28,349 bases of DNA, taken from positions 1-28,349 of the forward strand of contig LRSR01004948.1 of the NCBI GenBank assembly GCA_001579985.1, written 5' to 3'. Position 1 is the first letter of the stretch, and the number at the start of each line of letters is the position of its first letter. The notes under the pieces are model-generated. The model was given only the letters and a program-made list of their open reading frames with translations. It did no database searches and was not told the origin of the DNA. A program made the translations under genes and the position numbers. Shown piece by piece: positions 14,806 to 24,700 of the stretch. The DNA is from Hypsibius dujardini. Taxonomy: Eukaryota > Tardigrada > Eutardigrada > Parachela > Hypsibiidae.

Positions 14806-15381
14806 GCCTGAATTGCGTGCGAATATTCCTTCTCCAAAACTCTCAAACTTCAGCGTCAAAATTGGGGAAAAAAGGAGGTCTCTTCGGTATTATATATAAC
14901 TTGACGGGAACCGTTGCCCGAATATTTATTCCGCGACACGCTTCTTTAACAGAAGATTATGCGCTTATACGCGGAGACATGTACTGTACACCACCGGTAC
15001 ATCATGTTTACCTGAGTCAAATATATCAAGACATTTTTCTGCGCTTGTGCGGAAGATGGACGCCAATAAAATTGTGTTGTTTTTTGTCATGTCGGCAAAA
15101 TCTGCTGGCTCGATCGCGTGGGCGTGTATTTAACCATACGACAGAAAAAATGCGCCATTTGATTGCCTGGATGAACTGCTTGAGTCGGTCATCAAATGTA
15201 CCGGTAAACTGACGGATTTCGCGTTTGACGGAAGGACCATCGGCTGTTCTTACGGGTTCGGTATACGGGACATATATTTCCTCTTCTCTTATCTTTTTCC
15301 GAGGTAAAGTTAATGGGGGGTGATTTGGTTTGGTGTCCGCTATTTTGCAGAACGAAAACACAAAACTCGGGGACTCAGTAG
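14806..15381 (-). promoter_or_regulatory. 5' flank of trehalase with possible TATA box
   Basis: On the minus strand TTATATATAAT at about 14900-14889 lies about 85 bp upstream of the trehalase ATG and could be its core promoter. An in-frame stop at about 14895 separates the ATG from the DNA further upstream, which supports the ATG chosen. A 111-codon minus-strand open frame at 15026-15361 has varied composition but no domain I recognise, so it remains unassigned. Confidence 0.3.
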
Positions 15382-15773
15382 TAGTCTTGTTTAAATATAT
15401 TTAAATTTATATTTAAAATGCCGAAAATCGGCTTTTTTATTTTAAATAAAATATATTTATATTTAAAATGCCGAAAATCGGCCTTTTTATTTTAAATAAA
15501 ATATATTTATATTTTATTTAAAACACTATTTTTTCTTTTCTTTTATTTAAATTTAAAGTTTTTGGTTTGGTCGTTCATGAGCCAAGACGCAGAATGTAGA
15601 CTATTGGGGTTATAAAATATTTAAATCAGGCGTTTTATTTAAATAATATTTTTATTTAAAAGAAGCTATTTTGTTTTAAATATATTTAAAGTATATTTTA
15701 TTTAATCTCAGCAATGAATTAAAATTTATTTTATATTTTATTTAAATTAAAAACTCTTATTTAAACAAGACTA
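15382..15773. mobile_element. 392-bp AT-rich MITE, hAT-like
   Basis: The ends TAGTCTTGTTTAAATA (15382-15397) and its reverse complement (15758-15773) are a perfect inverted pair. They are flanked by near-identical 8-bp direct repeats, CTCAGTAG (15374-15381) and CTCAATAG (15774-15781), the target-duplication length of hAT elements. The interior is made of TTTAAAT-type motifs with a 50-bp tandem duplication (15421-15470 and 15471-15520) that includes the hairpin GCCGAAAATCGGC. There is no coding capacity. The hAT assignment rests on the 8-bp duplication and the TAG terminus. Confidence 0.7.
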
Positions 15774-16599
15774 CTCAATAGCTATAAACAAGTTTTATAA
15801 AAATCAAGTTTTGGAAAAGCAACATGTTTATCTTCTAAATCATGTAAATTGATATACCACTTATAAATAATATTTTGCGCTTCAGATTCAATGAATAATA
15901 TTGATCATTACCACTTCAATCCCAGTTGATGGACACCGTTTGATTACCTGTGATTTACAGATTATATATAAATATATATTTATATTTATATTACTAGTAA
16001 TTGCAGCACAACTAAAAAATGAAGTCATCATATCATATTACGTACGTCGTAATAATAATACAATATATAATTGCAATTAAATCATGAGTTTAAATATAAT
16101 GCAATTAAAAACAATAAACAAGCGGAAATATTTGTGTAGGTCAGCAGGACGAGCTGTACCGTAAGTAAGCTCGACTGTGTTTTTACCGACCAAAAACACC
16201 AAATCATGTTGCTTGTGTTATTCAGCAAATTAGCCATCTGTCATGTGTTATCAGCGGTCATCGAAGAGTAATTCTTCACATCATTTTACCGCATCTTGCA
16301 AAGCTTTTTGGTGGCGAATATTGTTTTATAAGCTCACAAAAAATGAAAAGGTAATTTTTTAGATACTAATCCGGATAAATGTCGTCTGAATTGGTCGTGA
16401 ATTAGCGAGGAATTCTGGAAAAACTAAACACAGATTCGTCAAAAATTCCGAACAATCATATATTTCGTAAACATCTTCTGAATCTGAAAAATTCCAAGAC
16501 AACGTCCCGATTCGTAAATATTATCTCCCAGAATATTTGGAGAGCCAGAAAACCGGCATAATGTTATCAGGGAAAGTGAGACTCAATGTCTAACTAGGT
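15774..16599. other. AT-rich intergenic DNA between two repeat elements
   Basis: Contains TATATTTA-type low complexity at 15961-16000 and no open frame worth calling. I see no gene, RNA gene or clear regulatory site. Confidence 0.5.
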
Positions 16600-17229
16600 G
16601 CATTATTCAACTATCGAACTCAGAATCACTTCAAACAATTTTTTTTATTTAGACCTACTTCAGTGAAAAATATAACAATTTATTTCGCCGGTAAAATCAG
16701 ACAAACGTTTGGTGTGTAGTATCTTAAAATTGGAAAAACAAAGGGACATTCTATTTCCCGTCATTTTTAATAGAAAAATGGGGTTTTAGAACAAACTCAA
16801 AACAATCATTTTGACACTTTTCCATTTCAGATTTAATTTTGAGTCGATTGATATCACCATAATATTTTTCGAAAATTAGGGGCGGAGCTCTGGGCATTTT
16901 TCAAAAAGGACCGATAATTCCAGCGAGGTTGTCGAATTTGGTCTATAGGTCCGCCCACTGATGTCAGATTTTTTTTGGCTGATGTCAGTTGACTTCAAAT
17001 TAAATTTGAAATGGAATTCTTTTAACAAAATCATATTTAATGTAAAAATCACCTTTTTGACAGTGAAAATAGAATCTTCTTGCATTTTCCCAGCTTTGAA
17101 ATACCCCCAAAAAAACTTTCTCCCACTTTACCGGCGAAATTATTTTTTATTTTTATCCTTACGGTAGGTCTAAATGAAATGTTTTTTTATCGAAATGATT
17201 CTGAATTCGGCATTTGAATTGAATAATGC
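16600..17229. mobile_element. 630-bp fold-back element with about 260-bp inverted arms
   Basis: The left arm (about 16600-16860) and right arm (about 16970-17229) are diverged reverse complements. Landmarks that pair are GCATTATTCAA/TTGAATAATGC at the tips, ATTTAGACCTAC with GTAGGTCTAAAT, TTTCGCCGGTAAA with TTTACCGGCGAAA, and TTCCATTTCA with TGAAATGGAA near the loop. The central spacer of about 100 bp contains GGGGCGG and CCGCCCA, which can extend the fold. Short open frames here are mirror images of the arms, not genes. No convincing target-site duplication is visible. Confidence 0.75.
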
Positions 17230-18750
17230 CCCAAGTAAGTGCTCTGTGTTGTCGTTTAAATTCGATTTAGAGTAGTGTATACTCCGGAATTCTCAAAAAA
17301 ACCCATTATTTTCACTGTATATTATTTGTACATTTTTAACCAGCTATATATTCATAAGAAGAACTGTTAATGTGTTGAGATTTGAGCGTGGATTGGAATT
17401 GCCGATGCTAGGGCCCACAGCGCCATCTACAGTATTGCGGGGCGTGCTGTCCCAATAATTTTCCATCGTAAAAATCTCTCATCCGAAAGTGCTAAAATTT
17501 AACGTCATCCTGCATTTTTAACATTGCAACCCTTCCAAATACAAAGACATATAACTATGGGAATACCAGCAGTTGTTTCCATTTTCTCATAAATTCTACC
17601 TTATCACCTTTTTTGGTTAGACCAAACAACAGTCTAGTATCTCAATGGGCTGACCTAACTTAAACAGTGCAAAGAAAGTGTTAAATGTTTGTTTCTCATT
17701 CAAAAGCAACGAAGCTCATTCGCTCTTCTTTTAAGGATAACCCGAGGAACCGAACGAACTAATTTGACCTCTCCCCACTACTACAGACACACAGACCAAT
17801 TAAAAATTTAATTCAAACCCGGTGTTTGACATCGTAAATGTATAGAAGAAAGGCAAGGCAGACGACAGCCGCACTTTACTTATCATTAGCGCGACGACGA
17901 CGCCGGCAGACGGAACGGAACCCTGCCGAATTTATTACCCGAGAAAACAGGTCCCTTATAACCTCTCCGTCCGTCCTTCCTTCCTTCCTTCTCGTCCTTC
18001 CACTTTCACTTCTACACGGTGCATTTAGTAAGACTTATTGTGCGACCAATAAAATGGTGATTTTCTTCAGTTTGTCTGTCTGTCTGCCTGGCAAATGCTT
18101 TCGTTTAGTCATAGATGTCAAAAGTGTGTAGTAAAGTATCGAGAGTTGTGACGCCAGGCTGTCTGGCGGACACTTTTCGAAGGCCTTGTCTGTCTGTCTG
18201 CCTAGAACGTTGTTTGCTGTTTGAAAAATCCACGACGCGAGGGGTGGAAGGAGGGAAGGGAAAAGAGATCCAAACTTTCCCCTTGTCTGCCTGTCAGAGC
18301 CGAGCGAGTTGGTCGGCCTGCCTCTCCGGCATTCGCATTGTTGAGAGTCTACGGCTTAGAGCAAACGAGCAAGTAATAAGAGTAATAATCGTTTCAACAG
18401 ACAGAGAAAACAGGCAGACAGGCAAAGGGGGGACGGGGAAGCGCTTTACGCCACGACCCGAATGAGAGCGTATAGAGGGATGAAGGAGAGGAGAGGGAAA
18501 GCAGGCAGGCAGGGAAAGAGAAGAAGGGGTAGTGACAGGCAGATGGAGAACATGCTGCTACAGTACGGCGGGAGGGAGTTTCTCTCTCTTGCTCTCTTTC
18601 GGGGGTCGCGGCGTTTTGTAGTGATGTGTCGTGTATATCTTCCGCCACGCCCAGCCCGTACGGCAATAGAGCTCTTTATCTTTGGCGCGCTGGCGAATAA
18701 TGCGGCCGAATTATGGGCAGGGAAAATTCACAATGCCATCCCACGACAAG

Positions 18751-18905
18751 TTTGTGTGTCTGTGTCTGTGTCTGTGTCTGTGTCTGTGTCTGTGTCTGTG
18801 TCTGTGTCTGTGTCTGTGTCTGTGTCTGTGTCTGTGTCTGTGACTGTGTTTGTGTTTGTGTCTGTGTCTGTGTCTTTGTTTGTGTCTCTCTCTGTCCGTG
18901 TCTGT
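18751..18905. repeat. (TGTGTC)n array
   Basis: Pure hexanucleotide units run from about 18756 to 18840, with degenerate copies after that. The unit is the same as in the trehalase intron at 12784-12907. The Val-Ser and Cys-Val open frames through it are artefacts. Confidence 0.95.
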
Positions 18906-19718
18906 TGTCCGTTATCTCTTCTCGTTACAGATCCTGTAAATTATATTAATTGGATGAAAAATTATGCGATATACATGGTTACATACATGGTTATACATGG
19001 TATAAATTTGGACTATTTTGAGAATTTCGTTCTTGAGATTATTTGTACTCCACCGAATGTCACTTGTCATAGGCCTAGCTGATTTCAGTTAGAGTCCGAA
19101 GGCAATGATTGTCCATTTTCTATCATATTCCACAATGTTCTAGGTCTTGCACCGTCGTACGTTGTATTATTATAGCTTGGTTCCTTTATGCGTTATCCCT
19201 GCAAATTTCGAGCGCCGCTTCTCCTCGTCAGCGCCCCAACACCACACACAGCCGCAAAACTTTTTCTTTCTTCTCTCTCTCCCCGTGTTCTCTCTTTCTC
19301 TTTCTCTCGCCTCACATCGGCGGGCTTTCAAAGTTTCGCTTAGCCTGCGCTTGCCGCTGTCGCCGCTGCTTCGTCATAACCAAGCAAGCAAGCCAACTGC
19401 AACACACACATACACACACAGGCACAGAGACAGACTGTATAGTCTTTTGATCTCGATGTTGCCGGAGCAAAGTCTTCTTCTTTCTCCCACTGGCTCTGCT
19501 TGCGCGCAAAAATTGTGTTGTTGTTTTCCGAATCCCAAAACAAGACATTTTAAAGTACCGCCAAATTTCACCCTCCTTATCGTTAATTTTTCGACAAAAG
19601 GTTGCCATGGAGTCCTGCGTCCAATCTTCATAAGAAACCCATTTTCTACGGATTTTCACTGTTCCCCTTGATTGATTCAAAGCATCCCCAGTAAGTGAAT
19701 GTGCGAAGTTTCGCCCCT

Positions 19719-19740
19719 ACACACACACACACACACACAA
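19719..19740. repeat. (CA)n repeat
   Basis: About ten CA units upstream of the E-protein gene; a shorter, interrupted CA stretch is at 19402-19421. Confidence 0.85.
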
Positions 19741-20634
19741 TGGCCTTTCTTTTATTGCTTCGCTCACTCTCGCTCGCTGACGCACGCACTCTCCCTCACT
19801 TTCTCCCCTTATCTGTCTGCCTGTCTACCTTGCCCTGCCCCTTGGTCAGCCAGTCAGCTAGCCAGCCAGCGTCAGCGAGACATCTGTCACACATCTTGGC
19901 GCGAGACGTAATTAGACCAAAACCTCACTCACTTTCTCCGTGTGTGCTCTCAATTGATAGAGAAAAAGCACGTAGAAAGAGGGCAATGAAAAGAGGCAGC
20001 GCGACCAGCGGTCAAGCCAAGACGCCTGTCGGAAAGAGAAGCGAAAATTTGAACGCGACGAAAGAGGAACAATTTTCGGGAAAGAAGGCTTGCTTCACTG
20101 CCTGGATTGAGTGAGAACACGTGGGACCACTCTCTCTCTCTCGCTCTCTGCACAGACGCATGGGTTGGGGAATTTGAATCAGGATCTTTGTCTTAGTTGC
20201 ACGCTTGAAATTTCCGTAGAAGTGTGGCTCCAATTTTAATTGCAACTTTAAATTCGCTCTGAAAAAGCGGTTTGTAGCAAATTGGCACGGATTAGTTTTT
20301 CGTTTTGAAGGGTAAGGCCGTGTAGGTTATCGAACCCATTCACGCGTGTGTCTGTCTGTCTGTCTTTGTCGACCATGAAGCACTTTTTCGGCAGTCTTCT
20401 TCCGTTCCGAACCGAGACTTGCAAATATAATAAATACATATTATACGCCCGCGTATATATATATATCTGCTTTTAACGACCGTCTTCACAACGTAGCATC
20501 TGGTTTTTTTCATGCCTGTCTGCTTATTATACTTGCTTGCCTGATACCCCTGCTTCCTTGCTCAATATTCACATTTTTATTTTTTTTGCCCGTTACCCGT
20601 TGATAATTTCACGCTGTTTGACATATTTTTGCAG

Positions 20635-20861
20635 GCACGATGGATAGTGGATCTTCGCACTGATTTATGACATCCCGATTCTCGTTTTTTTTGTGGAACA
20701 TTGGAACCTTCCAGGCATATTTGTCTGTCGCGTGGGGGCCTTTCTGTCTCTCTCCGTGTCTACTGCCCGGTTTTGTCTCTCGGGTCGGATGAGGAGTGTG
20801 AGAGAAGGAAAGAAGGACGGGAGAGAGAGAGACGTGTCAACAATATAGTATAATATAATAA
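20635..20861 (+). promoter_or_regulatory. Probable 5' leader of the E-protein mRNA with a 7-codon uORF
   Basis: A T-rich tract and GCAG acceptor at 20631-20634 precede this leader. It holds an upstream ATG at 20640 opening a seven-codon frame that stops at 20661-20663. It is out of frame with the main ATG at 20862, about 200 nt downstream. An in-frame TAA just upstream of the main ATG fixes that start. The acceptor is inferred from sequence only. Confidence 0.35.
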
Positions 20862-21726
20862 ATGATGAACAACGGAACCAGTTCTGCCGGTAGTATAGCT
20901 GCTGCTGCCGGAGGAGCCATTATGCAGCAGCGTGGTTCTACTTCTTCTGCTGCTGCTGCGTCTGCGTCGTCGTTCCAGACTCAGAGCCACAATTCGTCGT
21001 CCTCGGGTCCTTCGGATCATCAACATCATCCGATGCTGCACCACCATCAGCAGCAGCACCATCTGCATCCGCAGTCCGATCGGGAAGTGCTCAGCGACCT
21101 TCTGGAATTCTCCGCGGTAAGGTTAAACATGACTGAGATTATACTCGCATCGGTTTTTGTTGTTGTTGACCAGCACAAAAGTCTCTTGGTGAATTTTATT
21201 GTAGGATGAGGGGTTAAATTAAAGATACGTAGGTAAATTATTGTTTAGAAGTACAAGAAAGGTACAGTACTGTTAATTTGTATGTAGAGCATGCGAGACA
21301 TACATGTAAATCGTCTGAACTTCGGAATGTTCTGTAGAAAAAGTGCGCGAGTGGGACTGTGAATACTGTGTTTCGGCGTCCAGTAGAGATTAGAGATTGG
21401 CAAGTAGATAAGCAAAAAACAAGGGTGGAAGCTTTGTTAAATAATTTAAACATTTAGATGCCATTATATTTTTTCCGGTGGGTGATGGTATTTTACTATT
21501 TATGCTATAAGCAGATCGAAGTTTGTGAAGCAGTTTGTTGGGTACCTGTTAGTGTTTGTATGTCAGTGCGTCCCGCCTTTCTGCTTCTCCACCTGGTTGT
21601 CGTTCTTTCTTTGCATCTATCATACTTTTTTTATATGCCAAACTCGTGTCATCTGTCTGTCTGCCCGTTCGTCTGTCTCTCTGTTGATCTATCCCTCGCC
21701 TGCCTGTCTTCTGTCTACTTGACTGC

Positions 21727-21767
<41 letters not shown>

Positions 21768-24700
21768 GCCTGTTTGTTGATCTATCCATCGTCCGCCTGT
21801 CTACCTGATGACTGATAGATAGCCCGTCAGTCTGTCTGTCTGTATGCCTGTCTGTATGCCTTTATTTTCCGTCTGACTTGCATCTTACTTTCTTCCAGAC
21901 TTACACGGTCGCTTCTACCGTACCGAGCGGGATGCAGGAGTCGGTGGGAGTCATGGCTGGAACCGGCGGTCCTCACGGCAAGTACTTCCAAGCTCCAAAC
22001 AGCGGTCCGCTGCCGTATGGCCAGCCGAACCAAGGTAAACCACGCTGTTTTTGGAAAATCGCTTGGATGCTGTAAATTTAATTGCTGAAATTGAAGCACT
22101 GTGTCTGGCTTCTGGTCAGCATGAAAGTTTTTGTCTCGTCTTTTTAAAATGCATCAGCGACCTACAGGGCATTTACTGTCAGTAGCGAAGAAGAACTTTA
22201 ACATAAACAGTCGCCACAGTCGCCGGCGCAGTAGCGAGCTGCTTTTTTGGTCTTTTAAAATAAACACTAAATCCTGAAAGCATGGCAGGCTTAATCCAGC
22301 CTGTGGATTACATCAACATAACGAGATGGATACATCCATTAAGAGTTGCGACTTGCGAGTTTTGTTTAGATGCGTCATCTGCGAGGATTATTGAACTTCT
22401 CTCTCCGTCTATCAGCTCAATTGACGCGTTCATATTTTTCACGAAATACCTTGGAAATGCTCCTACTGTTACTGGACGCATAAGCAGACAATTTAACTAT
22501 TCGGCATAAATTAAATTCGTAAAAAAGTTTTTTTTCATTGTTAATAACTACACGAAAATTTAAATAATCCTGGCCTTACAACAAAGTACAATAACCTTTT
22601 GCCGAGATTATTTTCGACTGTATTTGCATTTTCCTGTGTTTCCCGATGTTTTCGATTAAACATACCGTTTTTTGATTGCGTCCGAATTTTCATATGGACA
22701 GAAGTCATATTGATTTTATAATATTATATAATACTAATTTTTTTGTAATATGTATAAAAATATGCCCAGGAACAAAGGATTTACACTATGGAAATGTCAA
22801 GTAAAAATGTTATGAGCAATTTCAAATTTATTATTCATCATATCAAATCCAGTTATTTTAGTGATTTAGTTAATTTTTGCGTATGTTGGCTGTGTCTGCC
22901 GTCACTGATTTCGCACGAGGTATAGGTCGATACCGTTGTGTTCACTTCTCTATACATTTTTTAAATCAGGCGTACAGGATGATACATGGTATTTTTTGCT
23001 CTAAAGGTTCTGTTGTACGGAATGGTCACGGACGGAACGTCACCTCTACTCCATCCACCACCACCACGTCCAGCAATTCTTCAGACAACATGCACAACAA
23101 TTTCAACCAGCCACCGCAACCGCAGCATCATCATCCCCAAACCGGAACACCCGCCAGCTGCTGGCCCACTAATGTCATCACGCAGAACCCGGCGGTCCTG
23201 TCGTCCTACAATCAGCACCACCATCACGACAACACTGCCACCGTCGGTCATTCCATCGGTCTTCCCGCTCACGCACTCCATCCGGACACTACTGCCGCTT
23301 CGTCCTTCTACCTTCAGGGTCCGGCTGCAATGGGGATGTCGAAGGGGTTAGCTGGAAAACCCGGCTTACCCACCGGGACTTACCTTCCGGGCCAGGGCTA
23401 CGTGAATAACGGATTTGCTGCCGCTGATATTTATAACCAGCGACTGGTAGGAGTAGCAAACACTTGTCTCTCAATGTCTTCGATGACTGCAATCGATGCC
23501 GATCCCAGTCAGTCTGTCAGTCTAGATGTCTATCTGTCTTTCTGTTTTCTCTCTCTCTCGCCTTCTCTCATTCTGTCTGTCTGCCTGTCTGTCGTTAAGT
23601 TGTTTAATTGTCTGTTTGTCTTTTTGCCTATCTTTTTTCCTGCCTCTGTCTGTCTGTTTGTCTATTGTCTGCCTGTCGGTGACTGCCTTTGTATATCTTT
23701 GTATTTCTTTATTGGCTTGTTAATTCTTGTCCACAGGTGCTACTGTTTTGGTAACGTCTTTGACAAATTTTTTATACTAAGACCTTCTTTCTTTGTTTCA
23801 GGTTGGCGATGGAGGAATGCATATAATGCACAATGACAACTTGATTCCCTACGGAGCGCATCCGTATCCAGCAGCTGTCAACCATCGGCAATCGAATCGG
23901 ATTGACAAGTCCTTTCCCGGAGCACACTGGGGTATGACATGACTGTGCCTGAAAATGTTGTCTGAAAATTTGCCATGTCCTGACTTATTTTCTTTGTCAT
24001 TGTGCCATTGAATCCGCTCAAAAATACTATGTGCTCAGTCTGGCTGTACGTCTGATTGACTGTCTGTCTGACTACCCGGTTGTCTGTCTGTCCGCCTGTT
24101 TAGATATGCATCCGTTTATGTCTGTTTATCTACCTGCATGCCTGCTTGTCTGTCTGCCTGTGTTTCTGTCTACCTGTAAGCCTTTCTGATTGCCTGTCTG
24201 TTTATCAGTTTGTTTGACTGCCTGCATGGTTATTGTCGTTTGCTGGTTTGTTGATTAATTTTTTTTTTAGATTTCTGTTGCCATTTTATCTTATACCTTT
24301 CCGTAATTCATTTTCCTGATTGTAGACGGTCGAACCGGCCCGATCTCAGTGGAAGAGCAATGGCGTCTCCAGCAGAACAACTTCCCTTGGCAAGGAGGCC
24401 CATCCGCAGTCACCTCCTCTTCTCCTTACTACAAGAATGATGCGCAATCCCCCGTCATGCCTTCAATCTCGCCTATTTCAACATCCGATCAGTCTCACGA
24501 CGTCAGGTACAACAATAGCGGCAACGGCGGACCTAATGCTCAACACCTCTTTACCTCACATACCACCGACGGTTACTCTGGAGCATTGCACGGTCAAGAT
24601 CGAACGGGAGGTGCGACGATGGACTTAGGAAGAGTTCTGAATGTTGCGCTGAGTGGAAACGAGGTCAGTTTTTGGCTTAATAAAGTAGTAATTTACTTCA

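Larger units (their letters stand above)
17230..20634. other. Long intergenic/upstream region of the E-protein gene
   Basis: No protein gene is supported. The stretch 17838-20160 is rich in pyrimidine tracts, CACA runs, TCTC runs and TGTC words, and the open frames in it are low-complexity Ser/Leu/Cys or Val/Cys translations. Because the E-protein ATG lies in an exon that seems to begin after an acceptor at 20631-20634, part of this region probably holds the promoter, noncoding first exon(s) and first intron of that gene. I cannot place the transcription start. Confidence 0.4.

Noticed and set aside
14676-15212. 178-codon plus-strand open frame
   Set aside because: It overlaps the antisense of trehalase exon 1 and its upstream DNA; there is no recognisable domain.
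15026-15361. 111-codon minus-strand open frame upstream of trehalase
   Set aside because: Composition is protein-like over part of it (for example VRTADGPSVKREIRQF), but there is no domain I recognise, no start context and no phase-compatible partner exon. It might be a decayed element fragment.
18462-19082. 206-codon plus-strand open frame with long Val-Ser run (and a Cys-Val run in another frame)
   Set aside because: It is the translation of the TGTGTC hexanucleotide array and pyrimidine-rich flanks; there is no domain and no splice-consistent neighbours.
22282-22509. 75-codon plus-strand open frame inside E-protein intron 2
   Set aside because: Neither an acceptor nor a donor in a compatible phase is evident and there is no domain.
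22877-23006. Possible alternative first exon upstream of E-protein exon 3
   Set aside because: The frame is open upstream of exon 3, but the AAAG|GT acceptor at 23006 is the one that matches the phase of exon 2. There is no independent evidence for a start here.
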